This document shows positions 12,322-17,845 of a DNA stretch of 18,403 bases, piece after piece. Numbering within the stretch: position 1 is the stretch's first letter; every line of letters begins with the position of its first letter. Source of the DNA: DATEAX01 sp035288145 (GTDB lineage Bacteria > Patescibacteriota > UBA1384 > UBA12157 > JAENIV01); assembly GCA_035288145.1 (NCBI GenBank), contig DATEAX010000020.1:1-18403 (forward strand). The letters run 5' to 3'. The notes beneath the pieces are model-generated. The model saw only the letters and a program-made list of their open reading frames with translations, was not told where the DNA came from and did no database searches. The position numbers and the translations under genes were made by a program.

Positions 12322-12957
12322 ATGCGCACTAAACCTTTTATCATCGGCATCACCGGCGGCACGGCCGGCGGAAAAACCTTTGTCATCGAGGCCTTAAAGG
12401 ACTATTTTGATGGCAAAATACTGGTCGTCTCCCAAGATCAATACTACAAAGGCGAGAGGGTCAAGCGTCTGGATCGCTGGGAACGGGCCAATCTTGATGA
12501 GCCCAAAGCTTTTGACAATGCTCTTTTGGAAAAACATCTTAAAGATTTGATTGCCGGAAAAAATGTCCTTGCTCCGGTCTATGATTTTGCCACCCAAACC
12601 CAAACTAAAGCCAAAGTCCCGCTGGAGCCCAAACAAATTATTATTTTGGAGGGCATTTTAATCTTCAATGACCCCAGAATCCGGAATTTTATCGACTGGA
12701 AAGTTTATTTGGAGGCGGCGCCGGATGTCCGGCTAGCAAGACGATTGTTGCGCGATATTGAAGAAAGAGGGGTAACCATCCAGAATATCCGCTCGCAAAT
12801 TGAATGGTATATTGAGAAAGTCAAACCGATGCACGATAAATACATCCACCCGATGAAAAAATACGCCGATGTCCGACTGGATACCAATAAAGGGTCACTG
12901 GAGGCGGCTGATACGATCAAGGAAAAAATCAAAGAGGTCTTGAAATCGGATGACTAG
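12322..12957 (+). CDS. udk: Uridine kinase
   Basis: Uridine/cytidine kinase of the pyrimidine salvage pathway, making UMP or CMP from the nucleoside and a nucleoside triphosphate. The 211 residues have the usual length. They contain the P-loop GGTAGGKT (12-19), SQDQYYKG, the nucleoside-binding NLDEPKAFD and PVYDFATQTQ, the Walker B-like IIILEGILIF, the lid region RLARRLLRDIEERG, and the C-terminal PMHDKYIHPMKKYADV. The family's GGSASGKT reads GGTAGGKT. The ATG follows the -10 box by 9 nt without a ribosome site. The last ten bases, including the TAG stop, are the first ten bases of tRNA-Val. Confidence 0.94.
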   Translation: MRTKPFIIGITGGTAGGKTFVIEALKDYFDGKILVVSQDQYYKGERVKRLDRWERANLDEPKAFDNALLEKHLKDLIAGKNVLAPVYDFATQTQTKAKVPLEPKQIIILEGILIFNDPRIRNFIDWKVYLEAAPDVRLARRLLRDIEERGVTIQNIRSQIEWYIEKVKPMHDKYIHPMKKYADVRLDTNKGSLEAADTIKEKIKEVLKSDD

Positions 12958-13022
12958 CTCAAAGGCAGAGCGCTTCTTTGACGTAGAAGAGGTTACAGGT
13001 TCGAGTCCTGTGTCATCCACCA
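12948..13022 (+). tRNA. tRNA-Val (anticodon GAC)
   Basis: A complete 75-nt cloverleaf. The acceptor GGATGAC pairs with GTCATCC; the D-arm is GCTC/GAGC; the anticodon arm is CTTCT-TTGACGT-AGAAG, with U33 and anticodon GAC; the variable loop is AGGTT; the T-arm is ACAGG-TTCGAGT-CCTGT. The discriminator A and CCA are encoded. The 5' end lies inside udk, and bases 8-10 of the tRNA are the udk TAG stop. Confidence 0.93.
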
Positions 13023-13039
13023 ATACTGGTTAAAATCAC

Positions 13040-13118
13040 TTTATCTTAACTCAACTGGTTAGAGCGGTCCGACGTTACGTCGGACAGGTCATCCGTTCGA
13101 TCCGGATATCGCGCACCA
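13040..13118 (+). pseudogene. Degenerate tRNA-like locus
   Basis: Just after tRNA-Val is a sequence with a good T-arm (ATCCG-TTCGATC-CGGAT, 13091-13107), the acceptor 3' strand ATCGCGC, an A and CCA (13116-13118), and a D-loop AACTGGTTA. The 5' acceptor strand, expected as GCGCGAT, is absent (TTTATCT), and the D-stem begins with an A-C mismatch. The anticodon arm is a symmetric hairpin, GTCCGAC/GTCGGAC around GTTAC, with TTA at its centre and no U33. It looks like a tRNA pseudogene or the 3' part of a disrupted tRNA. Confidence 0.6.
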
Positions 13119-13120
13119 CC

Positions 13121-13492
13121 ATGCCCAAAGATAAATCCAATTCTCAAGAAATATCGAAAAGCAAACATTATCTTCTCGCTTTTTGGGACCGTTTTCGTTC
13201 CCTTAAAAACCTCGCCATTGGCGGGATGGGGCTTTTGTATGCCAAATGGCGTCTCAAACATTATCAAAAGGAGATTCTTGGTCTGCGGTGTAAGCAGAAT
13301 CGTCTTTGGGAGATGATCCCTTATGTTAAGGAATCGGCCCGCGGGCAGGAAACCAACAAGTTGCGGAAAATTGAACGAGGAATGACCAGAGAAGAACAAC
13401 ATCTTCTGGATCTGGAAGAGCAACTCCATAAATTCCAAGGACAATATTGGCAACTTGTGCGGGAAGTTTTCAGCTGGCCTAAATACGATTGA
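13121..13492 (+). CDS. Hypothetical basic, helical protein
   Basis: 123 residues beginning 2 nt after the CCA of the tRNA-like locus, with no ribosome site. The first third is basic with one moderately hydrophobic stretch (NLAIGGMGLLYA, 30-41). The rest (KQNRLWEMIPYVKESARGQE, then EEQHLLDLEEQLHKFQGQYW) is strongly helical and may form a coiled coil. No family is recognised. A frame on the opposite strand over 13046-13495 includes the antisense of the tRNA-like sequence and is less protein-like. The TGA stop is shared with the next TTGACA box. Confidence 0.5.
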   Translation: MPKDKSNSQEISKSKHYLLAFWDRFRSLKNLAIGGMGLLYAKWRLKHYQKEILGLRCKQNRLWEMIPYVKESARGQETNKLRKIERGMTREEQHLLDLEEQLHKFQGQYWQLVREVFSWPKYD

Positions 13493-13517
13493 CAAAATCC
13501 CGAATCTCGATTAACAT
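13489..13517 (+). promoter_or_regulatory. Promoter of the YwgA-like gene
   Basis: TTGACA (13489-13494), 17-nt spacer, TAACAT (13512-13517). The TGA of the preceding gene lies within the -35 box, as it does for trmD at 2291. Confidence 0.55.
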
Positions 13518-13555
13518 GAACTCGACTAAATCCATCTTGGGGGGTGAACCAAACA

Positions 13556-14077
13556 GTGACAACGGTCTTTAATCTTTGTTTTCTTATTCAGGCACTTGGA
13601 CAGATTGAGGGCAGGTTGAAGCTCGGCAAGATTATCTACTTACTTGAAGAGACAGGCTGTTATTTGGGATTTTCCTTCGAAAACAGCCATTGCGGTCCCT
13701 GGCCTTCCGAACTCCCCGCGGCCCTCGACTGGCTCGAGACAAACGGCTACATCACCAGAAAAGAAGTGGAGACCGAAGGTTACGCCGGCTTAATCTACCA
13801 GCCAGTCGAAAAGCCGCCTATGCCCATTGACCGTTTTTTTCCGCATCATCTGAAATATGGCGACCTTAGCCGCCAGCTGGAAATTCTTAAGTCCGCCCCG
13901 GCAGGCGTCTTAATCCTTGCCTCAATGCGCCGCTATCATTTGAACAAAGGTCTTTCGCCAAGAAGAGTTCGAAAAATCCTGGCGGAATGTCTCTATTACG
14001 AGGAGAGATATAACCGGCCGGCGCAAAAGCTTCTCCGAGATCTCGGCCTAAACCGAAATCCTTCCCCTCGAGTTTGA
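13556..14077 (+). CDS. YwgA/SocA-like helical protein, unknown function
   Basis: I start at GTG 13556, about 8 nt after the ribosome site GGGGGGTGA; GTG 13544 lies on that site. The 173 residues begin VFNLCFLIQALGQIEGRLKL, then GKIIYLLEETGCYLGFSF, GPWPSELPAALDWLETNGYI. That pattern, a helix, xxLxKLxYL, then a hydrophobic segment and GPxSxEL, is shared as I recall by YwgA proteins and the DUF4065 (SocA/Panacea) antitoxin-like fold. The C-terminal half (RRYHLNKGLSPRRVRKILAE) is basic and helical. No toxin gene is adjacent, so an antitoxin role is not supported. A strong terminator covers its stop codon. Confidence 0.65.
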   Translation: MTTVFNLCFLIQALGQIEGRLKLGKIIYLLEETGCYLGFSFENSHCGPWPSELPAALDWLETNGYITRKEVETEGYAGLIYQPVEKPPMPIDRFFPHHLKYGDLSRQLEILKSAPAGVLILASMRRYHLNKGLSPRRVRKILAECLYYEERYNRPAQKLLRDLGLNRNPSPRV

Positions 14078-14100
14078 ATTCGAACTTGGGGGATTTTTTT
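14065..14100 (+). terminator. Intrinsic terminator of the YwgA-like gene
   Basis: A stem of about 12 bp (CCCTCGAGTTTG against CGAACTTGGGGG, with G-T pairs) around AATT is followed by seven T (14094-14100). The TGA stop (14075-14077) lies within the stem. The T run abuts the convergent superoxide dismutase stop. Confidence 0.85.
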
Positions 14101-14686
14101 AACTTACCGAACTAAATCTTTTAACGACTGCCTGCCAATCAATGTTTTGCCAAACGGCTTCAAGATAGGCCGGTTTTTTTGTGCCGTAGTCCAGCATATA
14201 TGCGTGTTCAAAAACATCGATGACGAGAATCGGGGTTGCCCCGGCAAGATGGCCGACATCGTGTTCGTTAATCCAAACATTGAAAAATCGGCCGGCGAGC
14301 TCATCGTAGTATAAAACCACCCAGCCGATGCCGCGCATCGTCGCAAATTCCCGAAAGGCCGACTGCCACTTATCAAAACTGACAAAATCTTTGGTCATCT
14401 TTTTGTATAAACGCGAGTTCTTGTCAATCGCTTTGGGAGTTTTAGTCAGGTTTTCAAAATAATATTCATGGAGACGCATGCCGTTGAATTCCCAGCCAAA
14501 GCGGCGTTTGAATTCGGCAAATTCCGACGAGGAAATTTCACCCTTCTCCACCAAGGCAGTCATTTTTTCGAGCAACTTATTGGTATTCGTGACATAGCCT
14601 TCATAAAGGGTAAAGTGATTTTTTAAAAGTTCGTCACTTAAGCCGGAGATGCCAAAAAGCTGGGGAAAATTTTTAGGAGTAAACAT
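14099..14686 (-). CDS. Fe/Mn-family superoxide dismutase
   Basis: Converts superoxide to oxygen and hydrogen peroxide. In 195 residues the four expected metal ligands are visible: H24 (NHFTLYEGYVTNTNKL), H73 (FNGMRLHEYYF), D157 and H161 (VIDVFEHAYMLDYG). GIGWVVLYYD and PAYLEAVWQNIDW are typical of the C-terminal domain. The N-terminal helix carries NHFTLYEGYV rather than the usual HHxxHHxxYV, and INEHDVGHLAG replaces the usual second-sphere Gln region, with H142 near that position. Metal preference cannot be told from this. A TGCTACAAT extended -10 lies 39 nt upstream; the ribosome site is weak (AAAGG). Confidence 0.88.
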   Translation of the reverse strand: MFTPKNFPQLFGISGLSDELLKNHFTLYEGYVTNTNKLLEKMTALVEKGEISSSEFAEFKRRFGWEFNGMRLHEYYFENLTKTPKAIDKNSRLYKKMTKDFVSFDKWQSAFREFATMRGIGWVVLYYDELAGRFFNVWINEHDVGHLAGATPILVIDVFEHAYMLDYGTKKPAYLEAVWQNIDWQAVVKRFSSVS

Positions 14687-14725
14687 TTTAACCTTTTTAA
14701 TTAATTTTTCGACCCTCTAATTGGC

Positions 14726-14734
14726 ATTGTAGCA
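14726..14734 (-). promoter_or_regulatory. Extended -10 promoter of superoxide dismutase
   Basis: On the minus strand TGC precedes TACAAT (14734-14726), the extended -10 pattern. No clear -35 is seen. Confidence 0.45.
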
Positions 14735-14760
14735 CATTTATCTTTTTTTAATCCTCAACC

Positions 14761-15843
14761 TCATTCTTCGGATAAACGGAATTTATAGGAAGCAAATAAG
14801 AGGCAAAAAAGTATCCAGCCCGAAACAATCAAAAGATTGACGGGATTTTCCAAAGGAGATGTCGATTCCAGGGCCACTTGCCGCAAAATCTTAAGAAGGG
14901 GAGCCAGCGGCAGATACTGCACAATTGAGTAAAGCCATTTGGGCAAAGTGTCAATCGGAAAGAAAACGCCGCTTAAAAAAAGCATCGGAATGGCAATCGC
15001 CGTTGCCATGCCTTCAGCGGCGGCAGTGGTTTTGACCAATCCGGCGATCGCAAAACCGATCAATTGAAATAAAACCGCTCCCGCCAAACCAATTAGATAA
15101 ACCAGAAAAATATTCCCATAGAGATGAGCGCCAAAAACATAGGCGCCGATGAGAAGAATTAGGCTGACTTGAAAAAGATTAATCACCAAGCGGGCAAGAA
15201 TGTACGAGACGATAAATCGCCAAGAGGGAAGGGGGGTGGTGACAATTCTTTTTAAAATTTTATCCTCACGGTATTTGCTCATACCAATGGCGATTCCCTG
15301 AATCGAAGAGTTCATCAGGGCCATGCCGATTAAGCCGATTAAAACAAAATCAAAATAACCCAGTTGATTGGTGCTGGTTTTTTCTTCTTCCAAAGAAAAG
15401 GTCGGAGCAACATTTTTAATTTGAAAATTGACTTGAGTGAGGAAATTGTTGGTAAAGCTCAAAACCGCGGAATTTATTTGGGCATTGGCGGGATCGTAAA
15501 TCACCTTAATCTTTGTCGGCGCCTCCGGCAGGGGCTCGCCGAATTTTTCCGGAACAACGATAACGGCGCCGGCCTGGCCTTTTTTCAAAATATCCTTGGC
15601 TTTCTCCAGGTCGTCTTCTCTCTGGACCTTAAATAGACCGGATTCGTCAAGGGCTTTCCGGAAATTTTCGACTATCGGAGTTTGGGCTTTCTCGACTAAA
15701 ACGATGGTTCCCGTTGACGTCGAGCCCTTGCCGAAGAAAAAGCCGAAAATAAAGGTGAACATCAGCGGGAACATCAGGCTCCAGAAAAGCAGTTCCCGGT
15801 CCCGGGTTAAAATTTTTAAATTGGAAAGAAAAAGTTTAAACAT
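14761..15843 (-). CDS. ABC-2-type exporter permease
   Basis: A 360-residue permease of the ABC2_membrane_3 layout: one N-terminal transmembrane helix (LLFWSLMFPLMFTFIFGFFF), an extracytoplasmic domain of about 130 residues, then five C-terminal helices. The cytoplasmic KYREDKILKRIVTTPLPSWR loop is typical of ABC-2 permeases, and FLSGVFFPIDTLPKWLY lies before the last helices. ATG 15843 is preferred; the frame extends 7 codons to a TTG at 15864, but that lies in the intergenic repeat. No ribosome site is visible. It follows its ATPase by 80 nt. The substrate is unknown; relatives export drugs, lipids or polymers. Confidence 0.9.
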   Translation of the reverse strand: MFKLFLSNLKILTRDRELLFWSLMFPLMFTFIFGFFFGKGSTSTGTIVLVEKAQTPIVENFRKALDESGLFKVQREDDLEKAKDILKKGQAGAVIVVPEKFGEPLPEAPTKIKVIYDPANAQINSAVLSFTNNFLTQVNFQIKNVAPTFSLEEEKTSTNQLGYFDFVLIGLIGMALMNSSIQGIAIGMSKYREDKILKRIVTTPLPSWRFIVSYILARLVINLFQVSLILLIGAYVFGAHLYGNIFLVYLIGLAGAVLFQLIGFAIAGLVKTTAAAEGMATAIAIPMLFLSGVFFPIDTLPKWLYSIVQYLPLAPLLKILRQVALESTSPLENPVNLLIVSGWILFCLLFASYKFRLSEE

Positions 15844-15849
15844 AATATT

Positions 15850-15906
15850 AAATGCAAAATGCAAATCTCAAAAATCAAAATGGAAATTGAAAATTAAAAG
15901 TGAATT
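15850..15906. repeat. Intergenic A/T-rich short-word repeat
   Basis: Words AAATGCAA (twice), CAAATCTCAAAA, AAATCAAAA and AAATTGAAAATT fill the gap between ATPase and permease. CAAATCTCAAAA is shared with the miaB tract and AAATTGAAAATT with the 10035-10075 tract. Confidence 0.5.
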
Positions 15907-15923
15907 AAAGTAAAAAATTAATT

Positions 15924-16838
15924 TCATTCTTGGATCGTTTTGCCGGTTAGCTCAATAAATAAATCCTCCAGATTCGCCCGGCCGACGGTTAAACTTTCGG
16001 GCTCGACTTTCTGAACCAAACGGAGAGCCCGGTTAAGATTGGCTTGGGTTTTCAGTTTCATTTCGTAGTGATTGGATTTACCTAAAATATTGATAATTTC
16101 TCCCAATTTTTGAAGTTCCTTAAGACAGTTTTGGGAAATCCGGGCATAAAAATTGAGCTTGAAAGGTTTTTGGGCGCTTTCGATGAGTTTGTGGGTATCG
16201 CCGATGGCGATAATTTTGCCTTTTTCCATAATCGCAATCCGGTCGCAGAGAATTTCCGCCTCCTCCATATAGTGAGTGGTTAAAATCACGGTTTTCCCCT
16301 GCTCTTTGATTTTGGAAATCACCCCCCAAAGATTGCGTCTCGCCAAGGGATCAAGACCGGTTGTCGGCTCATCGAGGAAAACGATGTCCGGGTCGTTGAC
16401 CAAACTGGCAACAATTGAAAAACGCTGTCTTTGACCGCCGGAGAGCTTGCCGACATACGAGCCGGCTTTATCCTCAAGACCAACCATTTTAAGAAGCCCG
16501 GAGGGTTCCAGCTGACGGGGATAGAAGCTCCCGAAAAGGTCCAAAATTTCTGAAAGCGTCAAAAAATTAAAATAGGCCGAGGACTGGAGCTGAACGCCGA
16601 TTTTTTCTTTGACGCTGTTGATGCCGGCTTTAAGATTGTGGCCTAAAACGGAAATTTTCCCGGCCGAAGGTTTCCGTAGACCCTCAATAATTTCCAAGGT
16701 GGTGGTTTTACCGGCGCCATTTTCTCCGAGAAGTCCGAAGACCTCGTTTTTTTTAACCGCAAAAGAAATCCCGTCAACCGCGGCTAATCTGCCGTAATTT
16801 TTTTTCAGATTTTCGACTTGAATCACATTTTGAGGCAT
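15924..16838 (-). CDS. ABC-2-type exporter ATP-binding protein
   Basis: 304 residues with all nucleotide-binding motifs: Walker A GENGAGKTTT (about 38-47), the Q-loop in IGVQLQSSAYF, the signature KLSGGQRQR, Walker B DIVFLDEPTTGLDP and the H-loop in ILTTHYMEEAE. The last 80 residues are the C-terminal extension found in DrrA/CcmA-like exporters. It pairs with the permease just downstream. The ATG has a GAGGGG about 14 nt upstream, so the ribosome site is poor. HU lies 53 nt upstream on the same strand with no clear terminator between. Confidence 0.94.
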   Translation of the reverse strand: MPQNVIQVENLKKNYGRLAAVDGISFAVKKNEVFGLLGENGAGKTTTLEIIEGLRKPSAGKISVLGHNLKAGINSVKEKIGVQLQSSAYFNFLTLSEILDLFGSFYPRQLEPSGLLKMVGLEDKAGSYVGKLSGGQRQRFSIVASLVNDPDIVFLDEPTTGLDPLARRNLWGVISKIKEQGKTVILTTHYMEEAEILCDRIAIMEKGKIIAIGDTHKLIESAQKPFKLNFYARISQNCLKELQKLGEIINILGKSNHYEMKLKTQANLNRALRLVQKVEPESLTVGRANLEDLFIELTGKTIQE

Positions 16839-16891
16839 AATTTTAAAATGGAGCCCCTCGGCTTTTTTTCGGTAATCTTTAAATCTGTTTC

Positions 16892-17170
16892 TTAGACATC
16901 TTTCAAGTGGTTCTGAAGATCTTTGCCGGCCTTAAAATGAGGCAGGACCCTTTCGGGAACTTCGTGAGCTTTTTGAGTTTTGGGATTAAGAAAGGTTTGG
17001 GCCTTTCTTTTGGAAAGAGAAAAAGTCCCGAAGCCGGCAATGGTGACTTTTTCCCCTCGACCCAAACCTTCTTTAATCGAGGCGGTAAAAATATCAAGAA
17101 TCTTCGTCACTTCCTCAATCGAGGAACCGGTCTTTTGAGCTACTTGAGTTATCAATTCATCTTTTTCCAT
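16892..17170 (-). CDS. HU-family DNA-binding protein
   Basis: Nucleoid protein that bends and constrains DNA as a dimer. 92 residues, the normal size: the helical dimerisation half (KDELITQVAQKTGSSIEEVT), GEKVTIAGFGTFSLSKRKAQ at 39-58, and the DNA-binding arm FLNPKTQKAHEVPERVLPHF at 60-79 with the intercalating Pro. The common GRNP at the arm base reads FLNP, losing the arginine. The ATG has no ribosome site; a -10 box ends 6 nt before it, and a 25-bp inverted repeat covers the promoter. Confidence 0.94.
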   Translation of the reverse strand: MEKDELITQVAQKTGSSIEEVTKILDIFTASIKEGLGRGEKVTIAGFGTFSLSKRKAQTFLNPKTQKAHEVPERVLPHFKAGKDLQNHLKDV

Positions 17171-17176
17171 ATTATT

Positions 17177-17205
17177 ATTTTACTAAATTTTATTTAGTAA
17201 AACAA
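17177..17205 (-). promoter_or_regulatory. HU promoter, predicts a leaderless transcript
   Basis: On the minus strand TTGTTT (17205-17200), 17-nt spacer, TAAAAT (17182-17177). The +1 position expected 7 nt further is 17170, the A of the ATG. Confidence 0.65.
17178..17202. promoter_or_regulatory. Palindromic operator over the HU promoter
   Basis: TTTTACTAAAT (17178-17188) and ATTTAGTAAAA (17192-17202) are perfectly complementary around TTT. The element spans the whole spacer and part of both boxes. With a start point at 17170 it lies outside the transcript, so it is more likely an operator than an RNA hairpin. Confidence 0.6.
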
Positions 17206-17282
17206 GGTTCTGCGAGCGAGGCGAGCAGGTTCTTATATCGAAGAAACAAGGTTCTGCGAGCGAGGCGAGCAGGTTCTTATAT
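17200..17282. repeat. Two tandem copies of a 39-nt element, period 44
   Basis: Copies at 17200-17238 and 17244-17282 are identical and separated by CGAAG. Each has a GC-rich purine core (GCGAGCGAGGCGAGC) flanked by direct AGGTTCT words, in otherwise AT-rich DNA. The first copy begins inside the HU promoter; the second ends 3 nt before the hicB operator. Confidence 0.85.
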
Positions 17283-17284
17283 AA

Positions 17285-17302
17285 GAATAATTTTGATTAT
17301 TC
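17285..17302. promoter_or_regulatory. Probable hicB operator
   Basis: GAATAAT and ATTATTC form a perfect 7-bp inverted repeat around TTTG and overlap the hicB -35 box, as expected for autorepression of a toxin-antitoxin operon. Confidence 0.5.
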
Positions 17303-17321
17303 AACAAAATTCTGATAAAAT
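17293..17321 (+). promoter_or_regulatory. Promoter of hicBA
   Basis: TTGATT (17293-17298), 17-nt spacer, TAAAAT (17316-17321). An AGGAGA ribosome site (17327-17332) follows. Confidence 0.65.
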
Positions 17322-17337
17322 ATGACAGGAGATCAAA

Positions 17338-17541
17338 ATGGCTAATTACAATTTTCCTATCATAATTGAAAAAGATGAAGATGGATTTTATGTTGCTTCT
17401 ACGCCGGTAATTCAGGGCTGTTATACTCAAGGTAAGACCTATAAAGAAGCTTTGGAACGTATCCAAGAAGCAATCGAACTTCATATAGAAGCCCGAAAGA
17501 TTAAAATAGATTTCATTCCCCAAGATAAACTAAAAGTCTAA
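17338..17541 (+). CDS. hicB: HicB-family antitoxin
   Basis: 67 residues with the partial RNase H-like HicB fold: YNFPIIIEKDEDGFYVASTP, QGCYTQGKTYKEALERIQEAIELHIE. HicB binds and neutralises the HicA mRNA interferase. There is no C-terminal HTH or ribbon-helix-helix DNA-binding domain, so any operator binding would use another surface or the HicAB complex. The ATG has AGGAGA 5 nt upstream. The TAA is followed at once by the hicA ATG. The order antitoxin-then-toxin is one of the two common arrangements. Confidence 0.88.
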   Translation: MANYNFPIIIEKDEDGFYVASTPVIQGCYTQGKTYKEALERIQEAIELHIEARKIKIDFIPQDKLKV

Positions 17542-17778
17542 ATGACCTCCAAACTACCATCTTTAACTGCCAAGGATTTAATAAGAATCGTCAAGAAATG
17601 TGGCTTTTCTTTATATCGGCAAAAAGGTAGTCATCAAATCTGGAAACATCAAGACGGCCGTTGGACAACTATCCCTTTTCATTCGGGAGAAAGTATTGGA
17701 AGGGGACTTTTGAGATAAATTCTCAGGGATCTCAAAATTTCACCAAAAGATTTTATCAATTTATTGAGAAAAAAATAG
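17542..17778 (+). pseudogene. hicA: HicA toxin interrupted by an in-frame TAA
   Basis: The frame reads 58 codons (LTAKDLIRIVKKCGFSLYRQ, KGSHQIWKHQDGRWTTIPFH, SGESIGRGLLR), then TAA at 17716-17718, then continues in the same frame for 19 more residues, ILRDLKISPKDFINLLRKK, to TAG. In HicA proteins the GLLR segment normally runs straight into an ILR-type helix, so the TAA replaces one sense codon. The catalytic His in GSHQIW is kept, but the last helix is lost. This suggests an inactivated toxin; a truncated active form, readthrough or a sequencing error are alternatives. It starts directly at the hicB stop. Confidence 0.8.
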
Positions 17779-17845
17779 CTTGCTTGTAATCGATATATAT
17801 ATATAGTATTATTAAGATGGATCAAATAACGAGGAGGATTTACGA

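Noticed and set aside
13040..13118. An ochre-suppressor tRNA (central TTA reads UAA) that could read through the hicA TAA
   Set aside because: The locus lacks U33 and a paired acceptor stem, and TAA is the normal stop of rplY, miaB, hicB and dCMP deaminase, so general UAA suppression is not credible.
13046..13495. 149-codon minus-strand ORF
   Set aside because: It includes GARYPDRT, the familiar false translation antisense to tRNA 3' ends, and overlaps the more protein-like plus-strand frame.
15844..15864. Upstream TTG start of the ABC permease
   Set aside because: The added residues derive from the A/T-rich repeat; ATG 15843 gives the normal start MFKLFLSNLKIL.
16855..16882. Terminator between HU and the ABC ATPase
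   Set aside because: The AGCC/GGCT stem is only four pairs, and the T run is on the plus strand where no gene would use it.
17200..17282. CRISPR-like array
   Set aside because: Only two copies with a 5-nt gap, no spacers and no cas genes.
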